Notes: generated by a model not told the origin, from the sequence alone. DNA of 64,000 bases from Mucilaginibacter sabulilitoris (GCF_034262375.1 NZ_CP139558.1:4712001-4776000); one strand, 5' to 3'. Shown: positions 17,180 to 26,717, numbered from the stretch's first letter. Numbers and translations are program-made.

Positions 17180-18466
17180 ATGGCCAAAGTAATCAAGGTA
17201 GAACATCTTTCCAAAGCCTATCAGTTAGGCGATTTCGGCACAGGTACCATCTCCCGCGATCTGGAGCGTTACTGGGCCAGGATACGGGGTAAAGAGGATC
17301 CATTTTTAAAGATAGGTGAAACCAATGACCGCACAACCAAAGGCCATAGTGACATCGTCTGGAGTCTGAAAGATATTAACTTCGAAATTGAACAAGGCGA
17401 CGCAGTGGGGATTATCGGGCGTAACGGTGCCGGTAAAAGCACATTATTAAAAATATTAAGCAGGGTTACCTCCCCTACCGCCGGTGCTGTAAAGATAAAA
17501 GGGCGCGTTGCCAGCTTACTGGAAGTCGGTACCGGTTTTCATCCTGAGTTAAGCGGGCGGGAAAATATTTTTCTGAATGGGGCCATTTTGGGTATGCGCA
17601 AAGCGGAAATCAAGCGTAAATTTGATGAAATTGTTGCCTTTTCCGGTGTTGAACGGTACATCGACACCCCGGTTAAAAGATATTCCTCAGGCATGTACGT
17701 ACGCCTGGCCTTCGCGGTAGCGGCTCACCTGGAATCGGAGATATTGATTGTCGATGAAGTACTCGCCGTCGGCGATGCCGAATTTCAGAAAAAATGCCTG
17801 GGGAAGATCGGCGACATCAGTAAAGGCGAGGGTAGAACCGTTTTATTTGTAAGCCATAACCTGGGTGCTGTTCAGAAACTATGCCGAAATATCATACTGA
17901 TGCACAACGGTGCGATTAACAATATGGGTGAAGCTAATCACATGATCAGCGCTTATCTGCAGGATGTGACACTGAGTAAATCGGTCTACGAAGTCCCATC
18001 TCCTGCAAACACCGGGGACATTCCCGGCTATGCGTATAAAATCCAGGTGGAAGATGCCCAAGGGACGGTTATTAACGAAATTGCCGCAGGTACCTTTTGG
18101 CAAATCAGGGTATTTTTCAAAATCACAAAAAGGGTAGAACACTTTATCATCGGGCTCGGTTTTACCGCTGCAACGGAAATAAATTTAAGGACAAGCTGGA
18201 GCAGGTCCGCAACCCTGGACGAGGGTTATTACCAGGCTGTTTTTAAAGAGGACCGGTTACTGCTCTCAACAGGTGTTTATATGATAAATTTAGGCCTCTC
18301 GGTCAGGGAGAAAACATTTCAATATGCTGAAGATGTTGCGGCTATTACTATTTCAGGAATCACAGACGAATTACTGGATCAAAGTATCATCAGAACGAGC
18401 GGAACAGGGTTAATACTAAACCCCATGTCCGTAAAAATTATTAATGACAGCAAAGTTTTTCAGTAA
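17180..18466 (+). CDS. ABC exporter ATP-binding protein with glycan-binding C-terminal domain (Wzt type)
   Basis: ATPase partner of the permease. Walker A is at about residues 80-87 (GRNGAGKS), the signature at about 167 (VKRYSSGMYVRL), Walker B at about 188 (ILIVDEVLAVGD) and the switch His in VLFVSHNL. Residues from about 275 onward form a beta-rich extension (YAYKIQVEDAQGTVINEI to the end) matching the Wzt C-terminal carbohydrate-binding domain. In O-antigen systems this domain recognises a terminal modification, often methyl or phosphate, on the finished chain. That fits the six methyltransferases encoded downstream. The next gene begins one base after the stop. Confidence 0.93.
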   Translation: MAKVIKVEHLSKAYQLGDFGTGTISRDLERYWARIRGKEDPFLKIGETNDRTTKGHSDIVWSLKDINFEIEQGDAVGIIGRNGAGKSTLLKILSRVTSPTAGAVKIKGRVASLLEVGTGFHPELSGRENIFLNGAILGMRKAEIKRKFDEIVAFSGVERYIDTPVKRYSSGMYVRLAFAVAAHLESEILIVDEVLAVGDAEFQKKCLGKIGDISKGEGRTVLFVSHNLGAVQKLCRNIILMHNGAINNMGEANHMISAYLQDVTLSKSVYEVPSPANTGDIPGYAYKIQVEDAQGTVINEIAAGTFWQIRVFFKITKRVEHFIIGLGFTAATEINLRTSWSRSATLDEGYYQAVFKEDRLLLSTGVYMINLGLSVREKTFQYAEDVAAITISGITDELLDQSIIRTSGTGLILNPMSVKIINDSKVFQ

Positions 18467-18467
18467 A

Positions 18468-19259
18468 ATGTATGATCGTAAGGCCTTTTTAAGCCAGGAG
18501 CCTGAAACAAAGAAAGAATTATTGAAACTTTTTAATAAGAAGGACAAACTTCTGATTTTTGACATTGGGGGATGCGAAGGCGAGGATTCTATCCGTTATT
18601 CAAGGCTCTTCCCGCAAGCAAAGGTCTGGGTATTTGAGCCGTTACCGGAAAATCAGGAGATCATTAAGACTAACATTGAGGCTTCAAATTTAAAGAACAT
18701 ACAACTTTTTCCGATAGCCTTATCCGATCAAAGGGGATACAGTGATTTTTTTGTATCATCCGGCCGCCCCGATGGCGTTGAGCCGGATACAGACTGGGAT
18801 TTCGGTAATAAATCCAGTTCGCTGTTAAAACCCGGCGGGGTATTGAACACCTTTACCTGGTTGAACTTTAAATCAGTTATTCAGGTTAAAACCGACACAT
18901 TACATCATATTTTCGCGGACTATCAAATCGAAGGTATTGATTTTATCCACATGGATGTACAGGGCGCGGAACTCCGTGTTTTAAAAGGCACGAAAGAATA
19001 TCTAAAGCGCATCAAAGCGATATGGCTGGAGGTTTCCGAAACCCCGCTATACCATAATCAGCCACTGAAAAATGACATTCACGAGTTTATGATAAAAAAC
19101 AATTTCAAGTTGATTAAAACCGCGGTAAAAGATGGTGCCGGAGACCTGATGTACATCAACTCCTTTTACTTTAAAGCAATAGGTCTGGGGAAGCTACAAT
19201 TTTTCGTCAGGCAAAAACAGTCCGTTAACCATAAACTCAGCTCACGTGTTTCTTTTTAA
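18468..19259 (+). CDS. FkbM family methyltransferase
   Basis: SAM-dependent O-methyltransferase, probably methylating a hydroxyl of the glycan. SAM-binding motif I is IFDIGGCEGEDSIRYSRLFP, with an acidic ribose-binding residue in VWVFEPLPENQE. The FkbM core motif is DFIHMDVQGAELRVLKG. The ATG at 18468 (MYDRKAFLSQEP) is chosen over the one at 18444 because it lies one base after the ATPase stop. A direct link with the Wzt glycan-binding domain (chain-end methylation) is an inference from adjacency. Overlaps the next gene by 14 bp. Confidence 0.87.
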   Translation: MYDRKAFLSQEPETKKELLKLFNKKDKLLIFDIGGCEGEDSIRYSRLFPQAKVWVFEPLPENQEIIKTNIEASNLKNIQLFPIALSDQRGYSDFFVSSGRPDGVEPDTDWDFGNKSSSLLKPGGVLNTFTWLNFKSVIQVKTDTLHHIFADYQIEGIDFIHMDVQGAELRVLKGTKEYLKRIKAIWLEVSETPLYHNQPLKNDIHEFMIKNNFKLIKTAVKDGAGDLMYINSFYFKAIGLGKLQFFVRQKQSVNHKLSSRVSF

Positions 19260-19938
19260 AAGAAAAGCACCCGCTTTACTGGGAAGGACCTCTTATTCGC
19301 AATGTGGTGAAGACTTGATCATCAAATTCATCTTTGATCAATTGCAAATCCACCATCCGAGTTATATTGATATAGGAGCTCATGACCCTTTTTACTTAAG
19401 CAATACGGCGCTATTCTACCAACTTGGCAGTAAAGGTATCAATATAGAACCAGACCCTGCTCTTTTTAAGACGTTTGCCAACCACCGGAAGCACGATATC
19501 AACCTCAATATTGGTATAGGCCAGGCATCCGGAGCAGCTAAATTTTATATCATCTCCAACCCAACCCTGAATACTTTTTCAAAAGCGGAGGCTGAAGGTT
19601 ATTTCCGTGAGGGGCCCTATATCGTAAAAGAAGTTATTGACGTTCCCGTAGAAACCCTGGGCGATATCATTAATCGTTATCACGAGGGAATATTTCCGGA
19701 CCTGTTAAATCTTGATGCGGAAGGAGTTGATGAACAAATCATACAATCCATCAATTTTCAGCAAAGTATACCTACGGTCATTTGCCTGGAAACGATATCA
19801 TTTTCATCTTCCGGCAACGGAAAAAAAAACAGGGATTTAATAGATTATGTTACCAAAAATGGCTATCTCGTGTATGCTGATACGTATATCAATACCATTT
19901 TTGTCAACAAAGCAGTATGGGCGGCACAACATAAATGA
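19246..19938 (+). CDS. FkbM family methyltransferase, second copy
   Basis: A 230-residue FkbM methyltransferase of a different subgroup from its neighbour. The start appears to be GTG at 19246 (read as MFLFKRKAPALLG). Conserved segments are SYSQCGEDLIIKFIFDQL at the N-terminus, YIDIGAHDPFYLSNTALFY for SAM binding, GINIEPDPALF, and LLNLDAEGVDEQIIQSI for the core. The SQ.GED start is typical of FkbM proteins in capsule loci. Stop and next start overlap (ATGA). Confidence 0.87.
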   Translation: MFLFKRKAPALLGRTSYSQCGEDLIIKFIFDQLQIHHPSYIDIGAHDPFYLSNTALFYQLGSKGINIEPDPALFKTFANHRKHDINLNIGIGQASGAAKFYIISNPTLNTFSKAEAEGYFREGPYIVKEVIDVPVETLGDIINRYHEGIFPDLLNLDAEGVDEQIIQSINFQQSIPTVICLETISFSSSGNGKKNRDLIDYVTKNGYLVYADTYINTIFVNKAVWAAQHK

Positions 19939-20795
19939 TCATCACCAAATTACAAGGGGGCCTCGGCAATCAAATGTTTCAATATGCCGCGGCTAAAGCA
20001 GGTACTCAAAGCGGATATGTCTTTTTTGATCGTTCATTTTTAAAAAGACAACCTGTTTCGGGAACAGCATTTACCGCAAGAGCATACGAGCTTTATATTT
20101 TCAGGAACATTAAAGGCAAATTTTTAAAGGCCGGCACAGCGGGTCTCTTCACCAGTCGGCACCGAGTGTACAGCATGCTCAGAAGGGGCTTGTCGATCAA
20201 GTGTGACCATATTATCCAGACAGAAAAAAACGAATTTGTCGATCTCAGCGGGATAAATAAAGCCCATACCTATTTGGACGGGTATTTTCAAAATGAGCGC
20301 TATTTTAAAAATATCCGGGGTCAGCTCCTGGAAGATTTTAATTTTCCTGCGATGATCAATACCGGTGCAAAACAAGCGGTAATGTCTGTGGTCAACCCGG
20401 TAAGTATTCATGTCCGGAGGGGAGATTATCTGAAGCCGGCGATCAATGCTTACCATGGTTTGCTTTCGCTGTCCTACTATAAAAAGGCAATGGAAGTTAT
20501 AGAACAAACAGTAAGCGATCCCCACTATTTCATTTTTTCCGATGATCCCGAATGGTGCAGGGACAGTTTCGGCTTTTTAGGTAGCCGGGCGACGGTTTTG
20601 TCCAAAAGAGCTGACCCGCACTGGCAGGACATGTATCTCATGACCTTATGTAAGCATAACATTATCGCAAACAGCAGTTACAGCTGGTGGGCCGCATGGT
20701 TAAATAAAAACCCTGATAAAATCGTTACGGCGCCGCAAAAATGGTTTGTGGACCATGATGCGCAAATTACCCCGCAGGAATGGATAAAGCTTTAG
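19935..20795 (+). CDS. Alpha-1,2-fucosyltransferase (GT11)
   Basis: Inverting GT11 enzyme predicted to transfer L-fucose from GDP-fucose, usually to galactose, or a related sugar. The GT11 start motif is present (KLQGGLGNQMFQYAAAKA), as are motif I (SIHVRRGDYLKP), motif II (YFIFSDDPEWCRDSFGFL) and motif III (CKHNIIANSSYSWWAAWLN). Length is normal at 286 residues. It is the clearest pointer to one sugar in the product. No GDP-fucose synthesis genes occur in the window, so they must lie elsewhere. Confidence 0.93.
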   Translation: MIITKLQGGLGNQMFQYAAAKAGTQSGYVFFDRSFLKRQPVSGTAFTARAYELYIFRNIKGKFLKAGTAGLFTSRHRVYSMLRRGLSIKCDHIIQTEKNEFVDLSGINKAHTYLDGYFQNERYFKNIRGQLLEDFNFPAMINTGAKQAVMSVVNPVSIHVRRGDYLKPAINAYHGLLSLSYYKKAMEVIEQTVSDPHYFIFSDDPEWCRDSFGFLGSRATVLSKRADPHWQDMYLMTLCKHNIIANSSYSWWAAWLNKNPDKIVTAPQKWFVDHDAQITPQEWIKL

Positions 20796-21703
20796 TTTCG
20801 ATCATCATGCCGGCTTACAATGCGGAACAGTTCATTTTTGAAAGTATCGAAAGCGTGATCCGTCAAACCTATGCCTATTGGGAACTGATTGTTGTTGATG
20901 ATGGTTCTACAGACCATACCGCCGGTATCATACAACAATTTGCCGCTATTGATGCCCGGATAATCTATTTATATCAGGAAAACGCCAAACAGGGGAAAGC
21001 CAGGAATCATGGAATCAGCAAAAGCCGTGGTGACTATGTGGCATTTCTTGATGCTGACGATAAATGGGAAAAGAGCAAACTAAGTATGCAAATGGGTATC
21101 CTGTCCGCGCATCATCAGCTTGATCTTATTTTCTCACAAGGCTACTTTCTCCAGGATAGTGATGTCCGTAACTTTGATGTTAACGTACAGGAAACCTGGG
21201 ATTGTAACTCCGTAAAAGATTTCTTATATCACAATCAAATCCCAATCCTTTCTGTAATTGTCAAAAGAAGTGCGCTTTTAAAGGTAGGCGGATTTACGGA
21301 GCAACCGGCGATCCAAAATATCGAAGATTATCATTTATGGATAAAACTGCTCCTGGCGGGCAGTATATTCCGGTCGGTTGCCCATAGGTTATTTTATTAT
21401 CGAATTCACCCGCAACAGTCTACCTTTGGAAACACCGATAGTCGATTGCTTTTTTTCAATCTGTATGAGGATATCTATTATTATTACGCCGATGACCGGC
21501 AAAAGCCAATATTTATGGACAAGATCCGCTGGTTTATTTTCCATACAGAATACTACAGCCGGTGCCTGCTGGTTTATTCCTTTTATCTGAATAAAAAGAG
21601 ATGGCGGGTGATCGCCGTGGCCATGGAGAAACTATTTAACAGGCCCAGCGCTTTGAATCAGAAAATCCTATTCAAACTCCTGTCTTGGGGATCAAGTCAA
21701 TGA
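20780..21703 (+). CDS. GT2 family glycosyltransferase
   Basis: GT-A fold inverting glycosyltransferase. The nucleotide-binding start is VSIIMPAYNAEQFIFESIES, then LIVVDDGSTDHTAGI. Its DxD motif is FLDADDKW. IEDYHLWIKLLLAG supplies the catalytic-base ED.xLW-type motif. It starts inside the fucosyltransferase gene (16-bp overlap) and ends in an ATGA overlap with the next GT2 gene. Substrates cannot be told from sequence. Confidence 0.9.
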   Translation: MDKALVSIIMPAYNAEQFIFESIESVIRQTYAYWELIVVDDGSTDHTAGIIQQFAAIDARIIYLYQENAKQGKARNHGISKSRGDYVAFLDADDKWEKSKLSMQMGILSAHHQLDLIFSQGYFLQDSDVRNFDVNVQETWDCNSVKDFLYHNQIPILSVIVKRSALLKVGGFTEQPAIQNIEDYHLWIKLLLAGSIFRSVAHRLFYYRIHPQQSTFGNTDSRLLFFNLYEDIYYYYADDRQKPIFMDKIRWFIFHTEYYSRCLLVYSFYLNKKRWRVIAVAMEKLFNRPSALNQKILFKLLSWGSSQ

Positions 21704-22593
21704 AGGTAGCCTATAAAGTCTCGGTGGTCATCTGTGTATTTAATGAAGGAAGGAAGTTATTAGATGCGTTAAGATCACTCTGCGCGAATAAAATTATTGA
21801 ACAAACAGAGGTTATCATTGTTGACGATTGTTCAACAGATCCCGAAACCCGGAGGTTGCTTACACTGTTAACAAAACATACCCGGTACCACATCGTTTGC
21901 AGCCCTGTTAACCTCGGCCTGTCACATTCCCGGAATTTAGGTTTTGAAAATGCCTCAACACCGTATGTTTTACCTTTGGACGCTGATGATACCTTTCCAC
22001 CGGAAGCCATAGATATCATTTATCAGGCTTTCCTGGACCACCCGGAGGCTGGCTTTATCGCAGGTAATTATCTTTTGAATAAACCGGGTAAGAATCAGGC
22101 AACCGTTGTTGATTGCAGCATGATCGCTACGAATGAGCTCATTGATATCAAAAAGTTAGCCGGTCATTGGAGCCTTTTGGGAACCAGTCCTTGCAAGAAA
22201 GCTACCTGGGAGCTTGTTAACGGGTACGCCCTTAAATATTCCTATTCCGTTCAGGATGTCGATTTTTGGATACGGGTATTGAAAAAAGGCATCATCGGCC
22301 ATTATCTGGATCAAATCATCTATTCCTGGAACCAATCTGCCTCGGGAATGAATATGAATTTTGACCGTATAGATATGACCAGGTTACTGGAAGATCACCG
22401 TGATTTTTATCGGTTAATTTATACCGACCATTATGTAAACAATGCCATTTTCGAAGCTTATTATCCCTATAAAGAACCTGATGTCCTGATGGCCGTTGGA
22501 AAGAAATATTTTTTTCAGCTTCGCCCTATAAACAAATTGCGCACGATCGCATTTTTTATTAAAACTTACCTGACAAAACTGTCTGCTTTATAA
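21700..22593 (+). CDS. GT2 family glycosyltransferase
   Basis: I start at the ATG at 21700 (MKVAYKVSVVICVFNEG), which overlaps the previous stop by 4 bp; a TTG five codons earlier is unlikely. Motifs are VIIVDDCSTDPETRRLL, PLDADDTFPPEA (DxD) and SVQDVDFWIRVLKKG. The donor-domain wording (NLGLSHSRNLGFENA) is typical of the GT2 class that acts in capsule and teichoic-type glycans. A 9-bp gap leads to the next GT2 gene. Three GT2 genes in a row suggest consecutive linkages in one repeat unit. Confidence 0.88.
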   Translation: MKVAYKVSVVICVFNEGRKLLDALRSLCANKIIEQTEVIIVDDCSTDPETRRLLTLLTKHTRYHIVCSPVNLGLSHSRNLGFENASTPYVLPLDADDTFPPEAIDIIYQAFLDHPEAGFIAGNYLLNKPGKNQATVVDCSMIATNELIDIKKLAGHWSLLGTSPCKKATWELVNGYALKYSYSVQDVDFWIRVLKKGIIGHYLDQIIYSWNQSASGMNMNFDRIDMTRLLEDHRDFYRLIYTDHYVNNAIFEAYYPYKEPDVLMAVGKKYFFQLRPINKLRTIAFFIKTYLTKLSAL

Positions 22594-22602
22594 AGTCTGT
22601 AC

Positions 22603-23418
22603 ATGATCTCCATCATCATTCCCACTTATAATGCAGCTCATACCTTAGAACGGTGCTTATCCAGCATCGTTAATCAAACGTTCTCCGACATGGAGGTGTG
22701 GCTGATTGACGGAATTTCTACAGACCATACCCTGGATATTGTCAAAAGGTTTCAGTCCCGCTATGCCGGTATCCATTTAATTTCTGAACAGGACAAAGGG
22801 ATCTACGATGCGATGAACAAAGGAATAGCATATTGCAAAGGAGACTGGTTATATTTTTTGGGGGCCGACGACGAATTGTATGGTTCCGATGTCCTTGAGG
22901 AGGTTAACCGCATCATGCTTAGCGGAGGGTCCAGGGTGATTTATGGCAATGTCATGATGCGGGGCCATAACCAGTGGAACCTTAATGAGGTCGTTTTTGA
23001 CGGTAAGTATGACCTGGATAAGATCGTCAACACCAATATCTGTCACCAGGCAATTTTTTATCATAAAAGTATATTCAGCGAATTCGGCTTGTACAATTTG
23101 AACTATATAACCGGAGCGGATCACGATTTTAACCTCAGATGTTATGCCCGTGTTCCTTTTACTTATGCAGATATCATCGTGGCCAACTTCCACGTTGGCG
23201 GGCACAGCACGCACGTGCAGGATGATGAATTTCACAAAGAAAGGGGCGCGATGTTACTTAAATACTTTCGAAGACGCTTATTCAGCGGGGCATTTGTCAA
23301 TTCCCGTTTATACATTCAAAGGGCCGCGTTAAGCGCCGGTTCCCCGCTGGGACTGAAGGACAGGCTCATCTGTTTAGCAGCTTACATCAATTTAAAGGTT
23401 CGTTCACTGCTAACCTGA
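22603..23418 (+). CDS. GT2 family glycosyltransferase (colanic-acid WcaA/WcaE-like type)
   Basis: GT-A glycosyltransferase with ISIIIPTYNAAHTLERCLSS, and WLIDGISTDHTLDIVKRF in place of the more common VDDGS. This DG.STD form, together with EQDKGIYDAMNKGI, marks the group of GT2 enzymes related to the colanic acid transferases. The metal motif reads FLGADDELY, so the first Asp of a classical DxD is Gly. ITGADHDFNLRC gives the acceptor-side acidic pair. 271 residues is normal for the group. Confidence 0.88.
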   Translation: MISIIIPTYNAAHTLERCLSSIVNQTFSDMEVWLIDGISTDHTLDIVKRFQSRYAGIHLISEQDKGIYDAMNKGIAYCKGDWLYFLGADDELYGSDVLEEVNRIMLSGGSRVIYGNVMMRGHNQWNLNEVVFDGKYDLDKIVNTNICHQAIFYHKSIFSEFGLYNLNYITGADHDFNLRCYARVPFTYADIIVANFHVGGHSTHVQDDEFHKERGAMLLKYFRRRLFSGAFVNSRLYIQRAALSAGSPLGLKDRLICLAAYINLKVRSLLT

Positions 23419-23432
23419 GCATTATTATAAAT

Positions 23433-24380
23433 ATGTTTAAAACGCCCATTCTGTTATTGATTTTTAATCGGCCGGATACTACCGAAAAAGTTTTTAACGA
23501 AATTCGCAGATTACAACCCGCGGCTTTGTACATAGCCGCCGACGGGCCGAGAGAAGGCAAAACGGAGGATATCGAACGCTGCAAAAAATGCCGCGAAATC
23601 GTCATGAATAACCTGGACTGGGATTGTGAGGTAAATACGCTTTTTAACGACACAAATCTCGGATGTGGCGCCGCGCCGGCCAGCGCCATCTCCTGGTTTT
23701 TTGAACATGTTGAACGGGGGATCATCTTAGAGGACGATATATTACCCGATCCATCATTCTTTAATTTTTGCCAGGAAATGCTGATACGTTATGAAAATAC
23801 ACCTGATGTGATGCACATTAGCGGCTGCTATTTTTTACAGGACTTTTTACCTGCAGATCAGGAGCAAAGCTATTATTTCACCAGACATATACATGTCTGG
23901 GGCTGGGCAACCTGGCGACGGGCATGGCAATATTATGATTATGACATGGCGGAGTGGGACCGGTTTAACTCAGATGAAGCGCTAAGTGATTATTATGGTC
24001 CTTACTATATTTTTTGGAAAACCCTTTTTGCAAACATGCTCCATAAGGGCAATGATATATGGGATTACCAGTGGATGTTTGCCATTTACAAGAAAAATGG
24101 CGTAGCTATTAATCCGGCGGCAAATTTGGTTCAAAACCTTGGCTTCGGCGAAAATGCTACGCATACCACCGATTCCGAATCAATTTATACCCGGGTCAGG
24201 CTTCAAACTATTTCGGAACTGGCCCATACACCGATGAAAAGTATTGACCTGAAAAAAGACAGCTTATATTATCAGCATTACCTTCATTTTGATCTGCAGG
24301 CCGAGCACAATAAACAAAAAGCCTTATGGAAATTTATAAACCGTTTAAGAAAATTAAAAGCAAGATTTCAGAAAGGCTGA
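23433..24380 (+). CDS. Nucleotide-diphospho-sugar transferase family protein
   Basis: GT-A type protein of the group often annotated as hemolytic protein HlpA-like or nucleotide-diphospho-sugar transferase. Diagnostic are TPILLLIFNRPDTTEKVF at the N-terminus, ALYIAADGPREGK, DTNLGCGAAPASAISWFFEH and GIILEDDILPDPSFFNFCQE, where EDD is the metal motif. HVWGWATWRRAWQYYD is also typical. Acceptor and donor are unknown. The 3' end overlaps the next gene by 55 bp, unusually long for this operon. Confidence 0.85.
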   Translation: MFKTPILLLIFNRPDTTEKVFNEIRRLQPAALYIAADGPREGKTEDIERCKKCREIVMNNLDWDCEVNTLFNDTNLGCGAAPASAISWFFEHVERGIILEDDILPDPSFFNFCQEMLIRYENTPDVMHISGCYFLQDFLPADQEQSYYFTRHIHVWGWATWRRAWQYYDYDMAEWDRFNSDEALSDYYGPYYIFWKTLFANMLHKGNDIWDYQWMFAIYKKNGVAINPAANLVQNLGFGENATHTTDSESIYTRVRLQTISELAHTPMKSIDLKKDSLYYQHYLHFDLQAEHNKQKALWKFINRLRKLKARFQKG

Positions 24381-25141
24381 AAGCGGATCAATTTCTTTCC
24401 AACAGTGAGAAGAAAAAGCTGAGACGCCTGAAAAGATATGAACCGGCTAAAATTATATTTTTAAAAAAGGAACTGCGTATTGTAGATTCCCTGACATTTC
24501 TCCATTCCTACTCGGAAATATTCATCAACAAGATCTATAAATTTGCTACGGTACAGGAGGCCCCGGTTATCATTGACTGCGGTGCAAATATCGGACTGGC
24601 AACTATTTACTTTCAATTAAACTTCCCGGGAGCCCGTATCGTAGCCTTCGAGCCGGATCCTGATATTTATGAGGTTTTAAATCAGAACATAGCCGCTTTC
24701 GCGTTCAAAGATGTCGTTTGTAAAAATGAAGCGGTATCCAACCGGGATGGTTTATTAAGCTTTTGGCCCGAGGGTGGCCATTCAGGCATGCTGGCCCCCC
24801 CTACAGATGAATTGAAATCGGTAATGGTGAAAGCCATCCGGCTCAGAGATTTTTTACGCCAATACCCGCGGATAACCTTTTTAAAAATCGACATTGAAGG
24901 CGAAGAAATAAATGTCATTCCGGACATAGCGGATGAATTAAAAAAAGTGGATTACTTATTCCTGGAATATCACGCTTTTATCGGCAAGGAACAACAACTG
25001 GATCGGCTGTTGCAATATATTACCCGTGCGGGATTGCGTTATTATATCAAGGAGGCTGCCGATAAACCGCTTCCGTTCATCTACAGGGAGCTGTTTTTAA
25101 ATATGGAAATGCTGGTCAATATATTCTGCTACAGAAATTAA
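24326..25141 (+). CDS. FkbM family methyltransferase, third copy
   Basis: SAM-dependent methyltransferase with an extra basic N-terminal region (about residues 1-45, KKKLRRLKRYEPAK). SAM motifs are VIIDCGANIGLATIYFQLNF and RIVAFEPDPDIYEVL; the FkbM core is TFLKIDIEGEEINVI. The ATG at 24326 lies inside the preceding gene; a later start would remove part of the lysine-rich segment but not the catalytic domain, so the true start is uncertain. It differs clearly from the two earlier FkbM genes, so a recent tandem duplication is not indicated. Confidence 0.87.
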   Translation: MEIYKPFKKIKSKISERLKADQFLSNSEKKKLRRLKRYEPAKIIFLKKELRIVDSLTFLHSYSEIFINKIYKFATVQEAPVIIDCGANIGLATIYFQLNFPGARIVAFEPDPDIYEVLNQNIAAFAFKDVVCKNEAVSNRDGLLSFWPEGGHSGMLAPPTDELKSVMVKAIRLRDFLRQYPRITFLKIDIEGEEINVIPDIADELKKVDYLFLEYHAFIGKEQQLDRLLQYITRAGLRYYIKEAADKPLPFIYRELFLNMEMLVNIFCYRN

Positions 25142-25154
25142 GATACCTCAGCGC

Positions 25155-25922
25155 ATGGAGTTAGTGTTCATTGCCATTCCGATTTATAAACAGGCGCCTG
25201 CGGCGTCCGAAATGCGTTCACTCGATCAATGTATAAAGATCCTGCATGCTTATCCGGTCATTTTCATAGCTCCTCAAAGCCTGGACACACAGGCTTATGA
25301 AGAGCGCTGCAGGGACCGGGTGGATTTTAAAATTATCCGCTTTGCGGATCAGTACTTTGAAAATATCGCGGGCTATAATCGGTTAATGTTGTCACCCTCC
25401 TTTTATAAAAAATTCCTGAACTATAAATTCATGCTGGTATACCAGTTAGATGCATGGGTATTCAAGGACGAGCTTCGCTACTGGTGTATACAAGGATATG
25501 ATTTTATCGGGGCGCCTCACCTGCCTGCTGAAAACGCGGAAGGTGAAATGCAATTTTTGAAAAACTATGCAAAGTTTCTGGAAGTTATCTCCGGTATCTT
25601 TAAAATAACCCGTAAGGTAAAGAATGTAGGAAACGGTGGCTTTTCCCTGAGAAAGGTAAAAACATGCTACTGGATGCTCAGGCTGTTGAAAAGCAAAGTG
25701 CTGCGCTGGGGACAAAATAATGAAGATGTTTTTTTTAAGTATTGGGGAAACCTGCTTTATCCGCTTTTCAAGATGCCCGGCGATCAGACCGCGCTCCTGT
25801 TTTCCATTGAGGTTTTGCCCGAAGTGTCGTTAAAACAGATCAGCCCCGCCATACCGTTTGGGTGCCATGCCTTTGAAAAGTATGACAAAAGAAACTGGCA
25901 ACGGGTCATGGAACAGCATTAA
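25155..25922 (+). CDS. DUF5672 family putative glycosyltransferase
   Basis: Matches the DUF5672 family: EYNRLM-type segment AGYNRLMLSPSFYKKF, MLVYQLDAWVFKDELRYWC (DxW in the place of DxD), GYDFIGAPHLPAE and VGNGGFSLRKVKTCYWMLR. The family occurs widely in surface-glycan loci and is thought to be GT-A-like; activity is unproven. NNEDVFFKYWG supplies a conserved ED. 255 residues, no membrane segment, so cytoplasmic or peripherally attached. Confidence 0.82.
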   Translation: MELVFIAIPIYKQAPAASEMRSLDQCIKILHAYPVIFIAPQSLDTQAYEERCRDRVDFKIIRFADQYFENIAGYNRLMLSPSFYKKFLNYKFMLVYQLDAWVFKDELRYWCIQGYDFIGAPHLPAENAEGEMQFLKNYAKFLEVISGIFKITRKVKNVGNGGFSLRKVKTCYWMLRLLKSKVLRWGQNNEDVFFKYWGNLLYPLFKMPGDQTALLFSIEVLPEVSLKQISPAIPFGCHAFEKYDKRNWQRVMEQH

Positions 25923-25958
25923 ACCGGATAATACCCGGTTTGTCCTAATCACCAAATT

Positions 25959-26717
25959 ATGAGGGAAACCCATTTAGAAAGGCTCAGTGAGATCGAAATA
26001 GATCTGAATAACAACCTCTATTTACATTACAGTACCTATCATCACGACTTGTTTGATCAGCTCGGAAGATATGCAAAGGGAAGAACATTGGATATCGGGT
26101 GCGGCAATATGCCCTATAAAAAGGTACTCGGCCCGCTGATAACCGAATATATAGGATGTGATATTGTACAGTCCAGCACAGCCTGTGTGGATATATTGTG
26201 CCCGGCAAATGATATCCCGGTTGGTGATTCTTCATTTGACACGGTTATTTCGACCCAGACCATAGAACACTTAGAGGATCACCAGGGAATGGTCAATGAA
26301 GCATACCGGGTCCTCGATAATTCAGGATACTTCATCATAAGCGGGCCGATGTACTGGCCACTTCACGAGGAGCCCTATGACTTTTTCCGCTTTACAAAAC
26401 ATGGTCTTCGGTACATTTTGGAAAAAGCCGGATTCGAAATTGTAACCATCAGTTCAAACGGCGGAAAATGGGCTGTAGCTGGTCAGGCGCTGATACATGC
26501 CTTATATCCAACGGTGAACAATATCCGAGGCTTTAAGGGTAAAATAATCAGAATGATAGCCAAAGGATTTGGCGGTGTGAAAACAATTAACCGTTTGTTC
26601 TCCTATCTTGATCATAAGGTGCCCGATTACACCAACACGATGAATTATGTGATCGTAGCCAGAAAGAATCAACACCTGGTCAACTCAGCTGCCCGCAACC
26701 ATCATCATGCGCTTTAA
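25959..26717 (+). CDS. Class I SAM-dependent methyltransferase
   Basis: Rossmann-fold methyltransferase of the Methyltransf_11 type. SAM motif I is TLDIGCGNMPYKKVL, motif II IGCDIV, and motif IV FDTVISTQTIEHLED with the usual EHL. PYDFFRFTKHGLRYILEKAG is common to those found in capsule and LPS clusters. The C-terminus has a hydrophobic patch but no clear helix. It overlaps the following GT2 gene by 11 bp. Likely target is a sugar hydroxyl or carboxyl, by context only. Confidence 0.87.
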   Translation: MRETHLERLSEIEIDLNNNLYLHYSTYHHDLFDQLGRYAKGRTLDIGCGNMPYKKVLGPLITEYIGCDIVQSSTACVDILCPANDIPVGDSSFDTVISTQTIEHLEDHQGMVNEAYRVLDNSGYFIISGPMYWPLHEEPYDFFRFTKHGLRYILEKAGFEIVTISSNGGKWAVAGQALIHALYPTVNNIRGFKGKIIRMIAKGFGGVKTINRLFSYLDHKVPDYTNTMNYVIVARKNQHLVNSAARNHHHAL

